Part shown: positions 33,015-44,336 of the stretch, piece by piece
Numbering within the stretch: the first letter of the stretch is position 1
Layout: every line of letters starts with the position of its first letter
Assembly: GCA_027627225.1 (NCBI GenBank)
Contig: CM051032.1
Location: 66,495,045 to 66,559,044, forward strand
DNA from: Congeria kusceri
Lineage: Eukaryota > Mollusca > Bivalvia > Myida > Dreissenidae
DNA: 64,000 bases
Direction: 5' to 3'
Program-made: the position numbers and the translations under genes
The notes under the pieces: generated by a model
The model's input: only the letters and a program-made list of their open reading frames with translations
Databases searched by the model: none
Told to the model about the DNA's origin: nothing

Positions 33015-33740
33015 GATAAAATGTCAATTCTACCACGGCACGCGGCTAGTGGTGCATAGTTAAAGAAGAAAAGTAATTGTGGGTTATTCTGCAACAAATA
33101 ACGGGCGGAGCCTAATGTTTTGAAAATAGTTCCGGAAATTCGAAGAAATTGTTCCGTAAAATGCACGTGCTTAAACGCGCGATAGCAAATTGTGACAAAC
33201 AAATCATTTTCTGCATTATGTAGCACAACAGAACCACACTTGTACTACACATTTCATACTTAAGTTTACGAAAACGTTTACGTGTTGTTAATATGCTTTT
33301 AATGTGCGCTTTTCAACATCGTATTTTCACTGTATTATATCGATAAGTATGACGTCATTCGTTCAATGTTTATCAATAAAGCTGACGTCATTTTGAATTG
33401 TTATGATTTATTGACGTCACTGAAACGCACGTGTGAATTCTCTTCACGGAAAATGGGCGGAGTATAGATAAATATAGTTCTCATTCCTAGCCTTTACAAA
33501 TACGAATTTTATATAAGATCGTGTTAGAATCGAAATAATTAACGGGTAAGAGTTGGTTATTGCGGTAATAACCAACGGATTGTCGTTCCGATGCTTATTA
33601 TCAAACCACTCGGGCTACCGCCCTCGTGGTTTAATTCCTACGCATCAAAACTCCAAACAGTTGGTTATTATCGCAATAACCAACAGTTACCCGTCGATTA
33701 TTTCTTAATTAAACAACGAACGTGACGTCATGAAAGTAAT
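33013..33740 (-). repeat. Border-type dispersed element, full-length copy
   Basis: The reverse complement of this region matches 48905-49450 and 1-270. It runs from a CTACCACGGCACGCGGCTAG terminus through ACATTAGGCTCCGCCC, GTGACAAACAAATCAT, TGACGTCATTCGTTCA and GGGCGGAGTATAG to the three-hairpin element at 33532-33704. No coding capacity. It contains several TGACGTCA palindromes (CRE/AP-1-like), for example near 33349, 33373 and 33413. Confidence 0.85.
33532..33704 (+). repeat. Three-hairpin ~172-bp element, copy A (best preserved)
   Basis: Outer arms GAAATAATTAACGGGTAA and TTACCCGTCGATTATTTC. Hairpin 1 is TTGGTTATT-GCGGT-AATAACCAA. The central hairpin is AAACCACTCGGG-CTACCG-CCCTCGTGGTTT, nested within GATGC and GCATC. 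Hairpin 3 is GTTGGTTATT-ATCGC-AATAACCAAC. In copies C and D both arms of hairpins 1 and 3 read TGTTTAT/ATAAACA instead, so pairing is kept while sequence changes. Confidence 0.9.
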
Positions 33741-33950
33741 TCATGAATTCTGAAAATGTTGGTAAAGGTTGGTCTCAGTTCAGGATTTAATGGTGATTTT
33801 GACAGCAACCTGTTGATGGTAACAAAGGTATTAATGTGTAGCCAGTAGATATTGGCGATGATGATGGTTAAAAGGTGATGAGGAAATGGGTTAAGATACT
33901 AATAATGATGATATGTATTCATATTTTTGTGATTGCATTGTTTAAACGTT

Positions 33951-34980
33951 AGTGATAAGTTTGTAAATGTTAGTAATTAGAAGTGTGTAGATGTTAGTGA
34001 TGATAAATGTTTAGATGTTAGTGATAAGACATGTGTAGATGTTAGTGATGAGACGTGTGTAGATGTTAGTGATGAGAAGGGTGCAGATGTTAGTGATGAG
34101 AAGTGTATAGATGTTAGTGATGAGACGTGTGTAGATGTTAGTGATGAGAAATGTGTAGATGTTAGTGATGAGAAGTGTGTAGATGTTAGTGATGAGAAGT
34201 GTGTAGATGTTAGTGATGAAACATGTGTAGATGTTAGTGATGAGACGTGTGTAGGTGTTAGTGATGAGAAGTGTGTAGATGTTAGTGATGAGAAGTGTTT
34301 TGATGTTAGTGATGAAACATGTGTAGATGTTAGTGATGAGAAATGTTTACATGTTAGTGATGAGAAGTGTGTACATGTTAGTGATGAGAAGTGTGTAGAT
34401 GTTAGTGATGAGACGCGTGTAGATGTTAGTGATGAGAAATGTGTAGATGTTAGTGATGAGAAGTGTGTAGATATTAGAGATGAGACGTGTGTAGATATTG
34501 GTGTGTAGGTGTTAGTGATGAGAAGTGCGTAGATATCAGTGATAGAAAGTGTGTAGATGTTAGTGATAGAAGTGTGTCGATATTAGTGATGAGAAGTGTG
34601 TAGATGTTAATGATGAGAAGTGTGTAGGTGTTAGTGATGAGAAGTGTGTAGATGCAAGAAGTGTGTAGATGTTAGTAATGAGCGTGTAGGTGTTAGTGAT
34701 GACAAGTGTGTAGATAGTAGTGATGAGAAGTGTGTAGAAGTGGGAAGTGTGTAGATGTTATTGATGAGAAGTGTGTACATGTGAGAAGTGTGAACATGTT
34801 AGTTATGGGAAAATTGTAGATGTTAGTGATGAGAAGCGTGTAGATGTTATAGTGATGAGAAGCATATAGATGTTAGTGATGAGAAGTGTGTAGGTGTTAG
34901 TGATGAAAAGTGTGTATATGTTAGTGATGAGAACTCTGTTGATGTTGGTGTTATATGTGTACATGTTGATGATGACAATG
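33951..34980. repeat. 24-bp minisatellite (TGTGTAGATGTTAGTGATGAGAAG)n
   Basis: From 33981 to 34508 the 24-bp period is unbroken for about 21 units with K/T-type substitutions. Beyond 34508 unit length varies, and related GATGTTGGTGATGA sequence decays out to about 35540. The regular part has one stop-free frame (see 33981-34508). Confidence 0.95.
33981..34508 (+). other. ATG-less open frame of 8-residue repeats in the minisatellite
   Basis: After TAG at 33978-33980, one frame is open for 175 codons to TAG at 34506-34508. It reads as units CVDVSDEK or CVDVSDET with variants (CLHV, CFDV, RVDV, CVDI). The other forward frames have TAG in most units. No ATG occurs in this frame and no good acceptor was seen, so translation is doubtful. 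An exon of a repetitive Asp/Cys-rich protein cannot be excluded. Confidence 0.3.
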
Positions 34981-35744
34981 ATTAGGTGTTAGTGATGATA
35001 AGTATGTAGAATTCAGTGATGATAATTTTAAATGCTGGTAATGAGAATTGTGTTGTTGGTGATAATGTGCATGTGGATGTTTGTGATTATAAGACAGTGT
35101 TTAGAATGTTGGTGATAAATTGAATGTTTGTAGACTTTTTTTGCAAATAAGAATGCAGATGTTGGTGATTTTTATAGTTAGATGTAGAAGATAAGTAAAG
35201 AAGTGTGTAGATGTTGGTTAGGAAAAGTGTGTAGATGTTGATGATAATGCTGTTTAGTTGATCAAGATAAGAAAGGTAAAATGTTAGTCATGAGAAGTCT
35301 GTATATGGTGATATTGATGATGTTGCTGGTGATTACAATGTAGTCTAAGATGTAGATGATGATAAGGGTGTAAATGTTGGTGGTGAAAAATATGTTGCTG
35401 GCGATGATGATGTAGGTTTGAGTTACAATAATCATTGATGTGTCAATTTTATGGTGGTAATGTTATGATTAATAAGGAAGAAATAACGGTAAATGATGCT
35501 GATAATGATGATGAAGATGGTGGTGGAAGTGACCGTGATGAATACTTTCTAGCAACCAATTGATATTGATACCAGGCTGACAAAGTCAAGCACAAAGTCA
35601 AGCACTACTGTGATTCAAATAATTGTGATCAACCGTTTAGCACGTGAATATTGTACCAACAACAGATTATACAAAATTAAGGACTCATGTTTCAATTACC
35701 CATAATGAAAAATATTAACACAAAAAAGCCAGAAGGCTTGTTGA

Positions 35745-35928
35745 GAGCAGGACCTCTACCATGACAGTTCAGGACCTCTACCATGACAGTTCAGGACCTC
35801 TACCATGACAGCTCTGGACCTCTACCGTGACATTACAGGACCTCTACCATGACAGTTCAGGACCTCTACCACGACAGTTCAGGATCTACCATGACAGTTC
35901 AGGACCTCTACTATGAAAGTTTAATCCC
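35745..35928. repeat. 22-bp minisatellite (AGGACCTCTACCATGACAGTTC)n
   Basis: About eight units with small length changes (GGATCTACC, CTCTACTATGAAAG). Non-coding. Confidence 0.95.
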
Positions 35929-36655
35929 CGCACGAGTGCAACTAACGGATACAGCATGATCAGGGAACTTGTCCCTATAATAAAGGATCCTTTAAATTCT
36001 GGATCAATACAGTGATCCAGATAACCATTAAATGTTTTAATTTGTTCACTTGCCCATACCCAACCTTCCATGAAATTTCTAAGTAACAAACGGACCAACA
36101 AACCAACAATGGAAAAACAAAAAACCTTTTTGGCGGGGTACTTAACAGATCATTAAAATTGCTGTTCACTTTTAAATTAATCATATGATAATGTCATAGT
36201 GTGTCATTCTGTCGTTACAAAAAGTACTGCTCACTGATCAATATTCACACTATGTTATAAAAGTAGTTAAAATGTTGTGTCAATAAATGCCAATTTTGTA
36301 CATAATTACATGTAACAGTTGTATATTAATGAAAGTCATAAATGCTCATCTGGAGATGTACATATACCATTATTTTTTCCCAACCAAATTCAATAAAAAC
36401 ATTTATATATTATATTTTCAATATATAATAGAAAGAAATAATATTAAAAACTTCAACGATTTTTATATATGAAGAAAAAAATCTATTTTATTTTTCAGAT
36501 ACGACCGTTTCGCAGCAAAACATAATTACAACATTTCACAATTTTTAGCGCAAAACAGTCGTAACTGGATATTTGTCAAATACAAATGGCATACAACATA
36601 CAAAATAAAATAATCTGATAATAATGTTTAATGCATGTTAAAATTGCATGCCCAA
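35929..36655. other. No gene recognised
   Basis: AT-rich. Minus-strand frames at 35886-36184 lack domain or splice support. Confidence 0.45.
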
Positions 36656-36659
36656 TGGA

Positions 36660-37105
36660 ATTTTTTGATTGCAGTTTCACTGTAGTTTTTGATTGCATGT
36701 TCACTCCAGGTTTTTACTGCATGTTTACTTCAGTTTTTGATAGCATGCTCACTGCAGATTGCTAATGTTATTGCATTTGCAGTTCTGTTTTTGATTGCGT
36801 GCAAACGGCAGATTTTTTTAATATCATGTTCAATTCAGTTTTTGATTGCGTGTTCATTGCAGATTGTAAGCATATTCAGGTTTTCGCTGCATACTTTGAT
36901 AGCATGTTCACTGTAGTTTTGATAGCATATTTACTGAAGTTTTCATTTCACGTTCACTCTTTGTTTTATTGCTTTCAAATGCCGGTTTGGATTTTATATT
37001 CAATGCACATTTTTTATTCCATATTTACTCAAGGTGGACATGTCTTGTTCTAATCAGTTTTGTTGGCATATTCAAAATTCAAGTTTTGATTTCATGCTCA
37101 CTATA
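36660..37105. repeat. Degenerate ~25-bp tandem repeat (TTTTTGATTGCATGTTCACTGCAG type)
   Basis: Many imperfect units of TTTTGAT-[TA]GCATGTTCACT-GCAG. Overlapping frames rich in IACSLQ are repeat-encoded and not genes. Confidence 0.85.
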
Positions 37106-37408
37106 TACAAATTTAGGGAAAATAATTTGTATGGTTAAACAAAATATTATCAGATCTGCCTATGTTTCGAGTTGTATTCAATTATACGGAAAGTAACTTG
37201 TATGGTTAAACAAGAGTGTCAGATGTGTATTTGATTCCTGTTGTATACAACTATACGGACAGAAAAAGCCTTTGCTGACAGAGCCTTTTATTCTGTATTA
37301 GTCTCCTCGGTCAAAGGAAGCTAACTTACCGAAAATGACAGTTCTGATATCTGGTATTTATTTGAGAATGCTTCAACTTTGTTTGTCATATCTCCTTTCG
37401 CCCAACAG

Positions 37409-37468
37409 GTTTAATCACCTTCAGCTGTGCCACATATTTGGAGAGCAAAATGCTTAGGGATAAATGTG
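37409..37468 (+). CDS. Cysteine-rich secreted protein, exon 1 of those visible
   Basis: The acceptor CGCCCAACAG and donor TGTG|GTAGGC bracket two bases, 19 codons (LITFSCATYLESKMLRDKC) and one base. The leftover G joins CG of the next exon. It needs one base from an upstream exon, presumably carrying the signal peptide, which was not found. The spacing C-x12-C begins the Cys pattern that continues through all later exons. The gene was assembled because five consecutive junctions agree in phase. The family is not recognised. Confidence 0.55.
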
Positions 37469-37686
37469 GTAGGCTTTTCAATTTATTTTTATTGTACTAA
37501 CACGTTATGCATGAACTGTTATTATATGTTTTGATGTAATTCATGATCTAAAAGTAACATCAAATTAAATATTCGTGAGTTGAGAGAAGTTTAAAATCTT
37601 TATAGAAAATATAAGAATATGTATAGATCTACCGAATGTTTATATGAAAGACATTGTACTATTTTGTAAGCGGATATATTTTACAG

Positions 37687-37724
37687 CGGAAAGGTGCCTT
37701 GTCACGAAACTGAAGGTTCTTTTC
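37687..37724 (+). CDS. Cysteine-rich secreted protein, micro-exon 2
   Basis: A 38-nt exon between the acceptor TATTTTACAG and donor TTTTC|GTGAGC. It reads (G)CG then ERCLVTKLKVLF and ends in phase 0, fitting exon 3. It is needed because exon 1 cannot join exon 3 directly without a stop. Small size lowers certainty. Confidence 0.5.
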
Positions 37725-38173
37725 GTGAGCATTCATTTCAAAATACTCGTGTTATATCAAATAAGATTGATGTCATGTTGCCGATTAGTTTTAACAACAC
37801 ATACATATGTAGTAGTCTAAATGATAATATCCGTACTGGTTACATGTAAAAAAGATCAACTGTAATCTAATATATATGTAATATATACCAATTAGTTGTG
37901 AATTTATATATGCGTTGCGTGCATGAGAACAGAGGTTCTTATCTTACTGTTGCAGGTGCTGTTTTGTCGCTGTTCGTTCTGTTACCGTTTGCACTTACTC
38001 GGGTAACTTTTAATATATAGATGTGAGAAATGAATATGCAGATGAATATTTGTTTTAAAGTTCTGTAAAGTCTTAGTTTGAAATTACAGTGGATTTTTCG
38101 TCGACTGAAGTATATATAATTCAACTGAACTGTTTATTTAATGTTCCCCATTCAGCATAACAACTTATTTCAG

Positions 38174-38289
38174 ACGTGTACTGAAACCGAAACGCACATC
38201 CAAAACATCATAGCTCGTATGACTGTTTGCTTTAATACATACCTTCTCAGGGTTGATGATACAGACGAGATTAGAAACGCATGTAAACG
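38174..38289 (+). CDS. Cysteine-rich secreted protein, exon 3
   Basis: The acceptor AACTTATTTCAG and strong donor AAACG|GTAAGT enclose 38 codons plus two bases. It is the only open frame: TCTETETHIQNIIARMTVCF, then NTYLLRVDDTDEIRNACKR. Three cysteines. The two leftover bases (CG) join C of exon 4 to make Arg. Confidence 0.75.
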
Positions 38290-40924
38290 GTAAGTTAAAC
38301 AAGAAATATCTTTTTAAGAGATATTCGGTGTCTATGGTGTAATGAATTTAAATTAAACTTCAGCATAAATATTCAAAGCAATGTAAATAATATTAGATCT
38401 GAATGGCATATAATAATCAAATACTAAACAGTAGATTGCGACTCCTAACAAACCGTTATATAAATTATTATATACGTTACTTAATATATGTGAGTTTTTT
38501 TAAACATCAACAATTTATATATGCTCTTTGATTAACCGAGGATTATCTAATGAAACTAAAACAGTATATTCAGCTACACTGAACATGATGCTTAAACGGT
38601 AATTAATAGTCGCACGTTATTCGTTACTGGTAGCGTAACACGTCGCGTCAATATGTCAAGCTGCCTAGTAACGTTTTAATAAGAAATGTTTTAACTTTAT
38701 TGTCTTATGTACGAACAAATTTGTATATTACCTCGGATGCTTAAATCAATTAGGAATAAACCGCATTTTTAAGTATTTGTTAAACTTGAGAGTACAAAAT
38801 CTTAAATTCAAATTCCTACTGTCGACAACGTATCATCAATAAATATCGGCTCTGAGTAGCAAACCCGTCTGTGTATTTATGAATAGTTGTCAGTGGATAC
38901 GACTCACTCGTCAGATATTCATATCAGAGCATCTGATAATACGGCAAGTCAACTGCCGTGGTTAGTTTGTTCCGAGCACGCCACTTCCGCTTCCGGTCCT
39001 TTTCATATTGCATATTCAGTAGCCTTATGGCACTTTTGTAAATTTGACTTTGTATTCTCGCTCAAAATTGATGAATCATTTTAATAAGTATTTCCATTTT
39101 TAGATTTATACTTCTGTTTATCTTTTTTTTATTTTAGCATGCCATTATGTGCGATCATAAGTGTGTCCATTTTTGTTGGAAACCCCCTCCCCAAGCCCCA
39201 CTCCAAAAAAAGTTTTTTATAATAGCATTAAAATAATCTCAATAAATATGTTCTGATATCGCCAAGCAAAAATTATATATATATATATATATATCTATGA
39301 TAAAAATATAATCATATAATATCGGATATTATCCATAGTTGTTGAGCATTACATAGTTGAGCGCATTCGTGTTATAAATGCAACTATAAAAAACTAACAA
39401 TGAAATTAACACACGTGTCTAAAAACTCGATTTACTGTTTCATTATAAGATTTAAATATGAAATGGTGATATAACAAAAGAATGCAATTATTACAAAAAC
39501 AATATATGACTATTAAAAAACAAGCACACTTTTTAAGAACTAGTTTCATTTTTATTGACGTGCATTACGTTTTTCCAATAAGTACTTTTGGAATATATAT
39601 CTTCTAAAGCATTTCTGAAACATGTTTGTATATTATTTACACCTTTTTCGATAACAGAGGAATTTTAAACGTATCAAATAAATCGGGCGAACATTGTTTA
39701 GATTTTTTGTAAAACTGTTATAATAAATGTATATAATGTAGCGACTGTGGCAATATTTTGAAATCGTTAACCCTGGCATGTCTCAAAATGAATTATATGT
39801 TGAAGTTTAAAAATAAATAACATAAAAAATAATAACACGAATTTTATTCCCGCCATTTTCTTGCAATTTACAATAAAATGACGTTTCGGTCATCGTTAAA
39901 GAAAATACACGCATGGTGTAAAGGTATCTAATTATAATCTTAATAATTGCAAATTCGCCATATTTTTAAAAGAATGCACATTCAACATTTTCACCAGAAT
40001 TCCGTACGTTTAGTCTACATCTTAACTTTATTATCAAAGCATTTGTGAACACCCTGATGTCCCTTATGTATGGCGGGACAATTCAACGGACTTTCTGTTT
40101 TGCAAATTTTACCTGATATGAATTTTACCAATCACCTTTTTTTCGCAGTTGAAAACGAAAATGAGGTCTCGGTCTTACATAAAAAATAGACGTGTATCTT
40201 TCAGCGCCGCGGAAATACAGACGACATTTCGTTTCAAAGATAAATTAACTGTTACGCGGGACATTGCAGAATTTGACGTTTGACGATGACTTTTGCTTTT
40301 CTTAAAATAAATACAAAAAATAATGTATGTTATGGGACATATCAAAATAAAACAAATTTTATGTGGATAAATTTGGTATAATTCATAGCAAATTCTTTAA
40401 ATATTTCGCGTTTTTATGAAGTTTTTAAGATAGTCCTATAGGCGTATTTATAAACAGACGTCATTAACGTGCGACGGGTCAAAAATATACATCGACAAGT
40501 CGGAACATACACAGCAAGAAACTTTATTTACTATTACAATTCTGTTTTATGTATGCACGCGCCTAAATATGTTCAACTATTTATGGCTAGATAAATCTCG
40601 TTGAGGTGTAAACAATACATGTTTGTGGACAAAGATATTTTTCAAGTATCTCGCCAAACTGTACTCGGTCAGTTTGACCCTACACTGACCTGCAGGCGAT
40701 CGAGCGTATGATCATTTCACCCTCAATATAGATTATCCCTCTGGTAAGAGAACTGATATTAATAGAATCGCTGAGTTTATTGTGTCCGACTATAAATGAA
40801 AACACTCAACTATGAAAAACGTGTTAGTTACAGCGTTCCTAAAACATTAAATGTATTTCTTTTTAAAATGTCAAAGTTCATGTCAAATCATTTCAAAAGC
40901 GTTGCGTACCGTATTTAACGTATG

Positions 40925-41050
40925 TATTGGGACACCTTAAATATTGGGACACCCCTATTTTTCGGACAAAATAATTATTTTTTTGAGTCCCTTAATATTG
41001 GGACACTTTTGAAATTATAATTTTTTCTTGTCCGTAAATATTGGAACACG
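40925..41050. repeat. TATTGGGACAC motif cluster
   Basis: TATTGGGACAC occurs at about 40927, 40942 and 40989, with TATTGGAACAC near 41039 and a TTTTGGGACAC outlier near 41726. Intervening TTTCGGACAAA and CTTGTCCGTAAA stretches look like mirrored pieces. Origin unknown. Confidence 0.6.
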
Positions 41051-41261
41051 GAAATATAATGGTAAATTGTCTTCAATGTTGCCAGTTTAAAATAAATATC
41101 TCTCAATTTCAATATGATCAGAGTATTATAGATCTACTTTACACCGTCTATTGCAATAGATATGCTGCAAATAATAAGAGTGTACCCCTTTAATATAATA
41201 AAAACTACAAAGACTACCGTTTTTCTAAATTTCAATGCATGTATTACGTCATGTGCACCTA

Positions 41262-41387
41262 CGTATTTATGACTAGTGTAGTGGGAATTTAGCGTAAATT
41301 AGCCGATGGAAAGTTAGGATTTATTCATTCGGGACTACTGGCGGGAAATTTTCATACCATTTGATTGGATATTTGCGTAAAATGATA
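41262..41387 (+). repeat. 120-bp direct repeat, left copy
   Basis: TATTTATGACTAGTGTAG through TTAGCCGATGGAAAGTTAGG, ATTTATTCATTCGGGACTAC and a CATACCATTTGATTGGATAT end. Matches 41829-41950 in direct orientation, about 567 bp away. No protein, primer-binding site or polypurine tract is visible between the copies. Confidence 0.85.
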
Positions 41388-41828
41388 TTCATATTAAATA
41401 ATTTATTGAACTTCTTATAACAAACTATAAAATTGTCAATTAAGGTCAATTAACAGCTACCAATATTAGGGTAACTACCCGGTAGTATGTGATAATTGTC
41501 GGGTCTCTCATGAAGCTAATTAATGTGCCACATGCGGCGTTCTTATCGCTAAACAAACACATCTAGGGCCCGTTTAATTGACCCGTGGTGCAAACTGAAT
41601 ACTAACACGCTATACTACCATTGTTCTTAATTGACAAGCTCCACGCAGTTAATCTCGCGGCATAACGACAATCGGTGTTTGTGTGAAAATACATTGGGTC
41701 CAATATTACCCTATATTTTGGGACACTTTTCAGTGAATTATTTTGTATGACCCTTTATATTATGACAATAAATTTTTTAATTATTTAAACAGTATATACG
41801 GAAGCTCTCATGTTGTTGGGATGTTGCC

Positions 41829-41950
41829 CCTAAGTATTTATGACTAGCGTAGGGGAATTTAGCGTAATTTAGCCGATGGAAAGTTAGGATTTATTCATTC
41901 GGGACTACTGGTGGGAAATTGTCATACCATTTGATTGGATATTCAGGAAG
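41829..41950 (+). repeat. 120-bp direct repeat, right copy
   Basis: Counterpart of 41262-41387 with a handful of substitutions and a 1-2-bp indel in TAG(T)GGGAATTTAGCG. Confidence 0.85.
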
Positions 41951-42059
41951 GTTAAAAGTTGGGTTAAACAGATTCGCCGAAAAACACTTCTGATCTCCAA
42001 ATAATTATGTGTAAAGTGTTGAAAAATACGTTCTTGGCGTGTTATATAGTCAATTATTA

Positions 42060-42089
42060 ATAATAATATTAATGATAATAATATTATTA

Positions 42090-42125
<36 letters not shown>

Positions 42126-42126
42126 T

Positions 42127-42177
<51 letters not shown>

Positions 42178-42178
42178 T
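42060..42178. repeat. (ATT)n / (AGT)n compound microsatellite
   Basis: (TTATTA) runs at about 42060-42125, followed by (TAG)n of about 16 units to 42178. Confidence 0.95.
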
Positions 42179-42717
42179 CAGCATTATTAACCTAAACAGA
42201 TGTGCACACTAGCGGATGCCGGAAATATCGTAGAAACAAAATCATCATGAATTAAGTCCCGCATGGTCTTGAATTAGGAAAAGGAGAGAGCGTGGTCCAT
42301 GTAACGGCATTCATTTTAGACCGAATCGCATATATGTACAATTGCGGTGACCTCATTAGCCACGTAGAAAACAGGTGATCTCAAAAGTCTAACAAAAAGT
42401 ATATTTGTTGTTCAAAAGCATAACATATACGTGGTCATAGAAAATTATCTTTTCGCTCGTGGCTATGCCACTCGTCAAAATATGTTCTTATAACCACTCG
42501 TGAAATCAAATTCGATCATTCACCAAAATCAACAAATATCCTCTATTTATTTCCAAAGTAAGTAGACATATTTGTTGACATGTATAGATCTAAATTGCAT
42601 GCAGCTAAAATGGTAAAGCAAATGGAAACACAACTTAAAGTGTCACTGGCACAATACACGCCCGTCAAAAGAGCTTGTTTGGTGTAAAGATTCAATGACT
42701 AAATGAAGTAATACAAA

Positions 42718-42980
42718 TGAGGCGTTTCCTGGGAAACCCGGGCTTAATGCATGTGCGTAAAGTGTCGTCCCGGATTAGCCTGTGCAGTCCGCAGAGGCTA
42801 ATCCGGAACGACACTTTCCGCCTACAGTGGATTTATGTTTAGAAATGACTTCCTTGAAACAGAAAATACCATAAAAGCGGAATGTGTCGTCCTGGATTAG
42901 CCTGTGCGGACTGTACAGGCTAATCCGGGACGACACTTTACGCACATGCATTAAGCCCGGGTTTCCCACGACATGCCTCA
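42718..42980. mobile_element. GAGGCGT-type palindromic MITE (263 bp)
   Basis: Terminal inverted repeats start TGAGGCGTTTCCTGGGAAAC and are mirrored by GTTTCCCACGACATGCCTCA. Each half is itself a hairpin: 42759-42817 (AAAGTGTCGTCC…GACACTTT around TAGCCTGTGC) and 42881-42939 (ATGTGTCGTCCTGG…ACGACACTTT). No coding capacity. Related pieces are at 18618-18838, 4323-4345 and 56628-56650. Confidence 0.9.
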
Positions 42981-43697
42981 AAAATAAAATACCTGAAACT
43001 CGAGCTGCATCAGCAGGAGAAAAATCCACAATATCATATGGTCCTATCTTTTGGACTAGTGGCCGATAACCCAATTGCATAACACTGTTAATACGAAAAC
43101 AGCACAAAACACAAATGAAACTTTGGTCACCGCATTGGAACTGTGATTGCAAAGCAAGTTTTGGACCGATTTTACCGCATGCCGAATCTTACCGCTGGCA
43201 CTTCGCAACCAGAGTTATGGTTCTTGTGCAATGTACTTCGTCCGTTATATTTTGAAAACGTTATGTTTAGTGGTTGTGTAATAAAACGCATATCACGCTA
43301 GATCTACACCAGGAGATACAATAGCTTTTGCGTATTTAAAAAAACAAACAAACGCCGAAACGGGACATGAACAGGGTGTGCAGTTTAAACAAATTATGTA
43401 TATATATGCATATATATATATGTATGTGGTGCTAATCTTAATATTAAGAGTGAATGTCAGTACTAAGCTATAATGGCGTATCCGTTTAATGTGTATTGAA
43501 AATGTTTTCCAAAAGGATCTAATTGATTAAATACAACGCCGAGGTAGCAGAATTGGCTAAGAGAATCCAGTTATCAATCATTAGAGACATATTTAACCAA
43601 TGCCTATACCTTGATGAATAAAAATCTTCAAAATCATTATTCTCAAATGACACGGTGCAGAATTTTCTTTAAACAAATCATCGTTTTCGCTTTTCAG

Positions 43698-43822
43698 CGC
43701 TGACTGTGGGCTACGTTGCTTCGAGAACGCTTTTTCAGAATGTCCCCAAACGGCCTTCGGTATCGGCTATCACCGTTCAACAAAGATGGCATATTACAGA
43801 GCAATTTGCGACAATTTAGAAG
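43698..43822 (+). CDS. Cysteine-rich secreted protein, exon 4
   Basis: The acceptor TCGCTTTTCAG and donor GAAG|GTTCGT enclose one base, 41 codons and one base. The only open frame is ADCGLRCFENAFSECPQTAF, then GIGYHRSTKMAYYRAICDNLE. Four cysteines. The leftover G joins AA of exon 5 to give Glu. Confidence 0.75.
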
Positions 43823-44200
43823 GTTCGTATTTAAAATATAATTAGCGGGAGAACGAAATTAAAATTGTTACCGGTATATATTATGTATCATTATAATTTA
43901 CGCCAATGGCAATGTACATGCATTTTATTTGAAGAAATACAGGTACCATGTCTAGTCGCTGCAAACAGTGATAGTAGTGTCATAATTATTACTGATATTA
44001 CGTATGCAGACTGAGTCTGAATGGTTTACAGGTGTTCGTTTACTGACTCCAACGTCATTTATCAACTTGGAGTCACTAATAATAGAAGTGTTTAAAGTAT
44101 GTTTTGTTTGGTAAATAGTCCAATACTTTTAATTTTAATAAGTGAGAGAAGTTTTGCAGTCGTGGGACTTATAGTATGACTGAACGCACTTTATCTACAG

Positions 44201-44336
44201 AATATGCTGACTCAGTCAAGCACTGTGATAAATTAACATGGAATGGAACGTGTTACCTGGCACTAACATCAGCGAAATACAACGCTTCTCAGACTGACCT
44301 CGATGGTATTGTGCAATTTAAGGAGGAATATTGCAA
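44201..44336 (+). CDS. Cysteine-rich secreted protein, exon 5
   Basis: The acceptor TTTATCTACAG and donor TGCAA|GTAATT enclose two bases, 44 codons and two bases: YADSVKHCDKLTWNGTCYLA, then LTSAKYNASQTDLDGIVQFK and EEYC. It includes two N-glycosylation sequons (NGT, NAS), as expected for a secreted protein. The leftover AA joins A of exon 6 to give Lys. Confidence 0.8.

Larger units (their letters stand above)
38290..43697 (+). other. 5.4-kb intron with repeats
   Basis: Intron between exons 3 and 4 of the cysteine-rich gene. It holds an (AT)n at 39279-39293, a TATTGGGACAC cluster (40925-41050), a 120-bp direct duplication (41262/41829), microsatellites (42060-42178) and a palindromic MITE (42718-42980). 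No further exon was recognised. Confidence 0.6.

Noticed and set aside
36689..37196. Overlapping plus frames rich in IACSLQ and hydrophobic residues
   Set aside because: Encoded by a degenerate ~25-bp tandem repeat; the apparent membrane segments are repeat artefacts.
41262..41950. LTR retrotransposon interpretation of the 120-bp direct repeats
   Set aside because: No TG…CA ends, primer-binding site, polypurine tract or coding between them; kept only as a direct repeat.
43540..43600. GAGGTAGCAGAATTGGCTAAG looks like the 5' part of a leucine/serine tRNA
   Set aside because: An A box is present but no B box, no anticodon arm and no cloverleaf follow.
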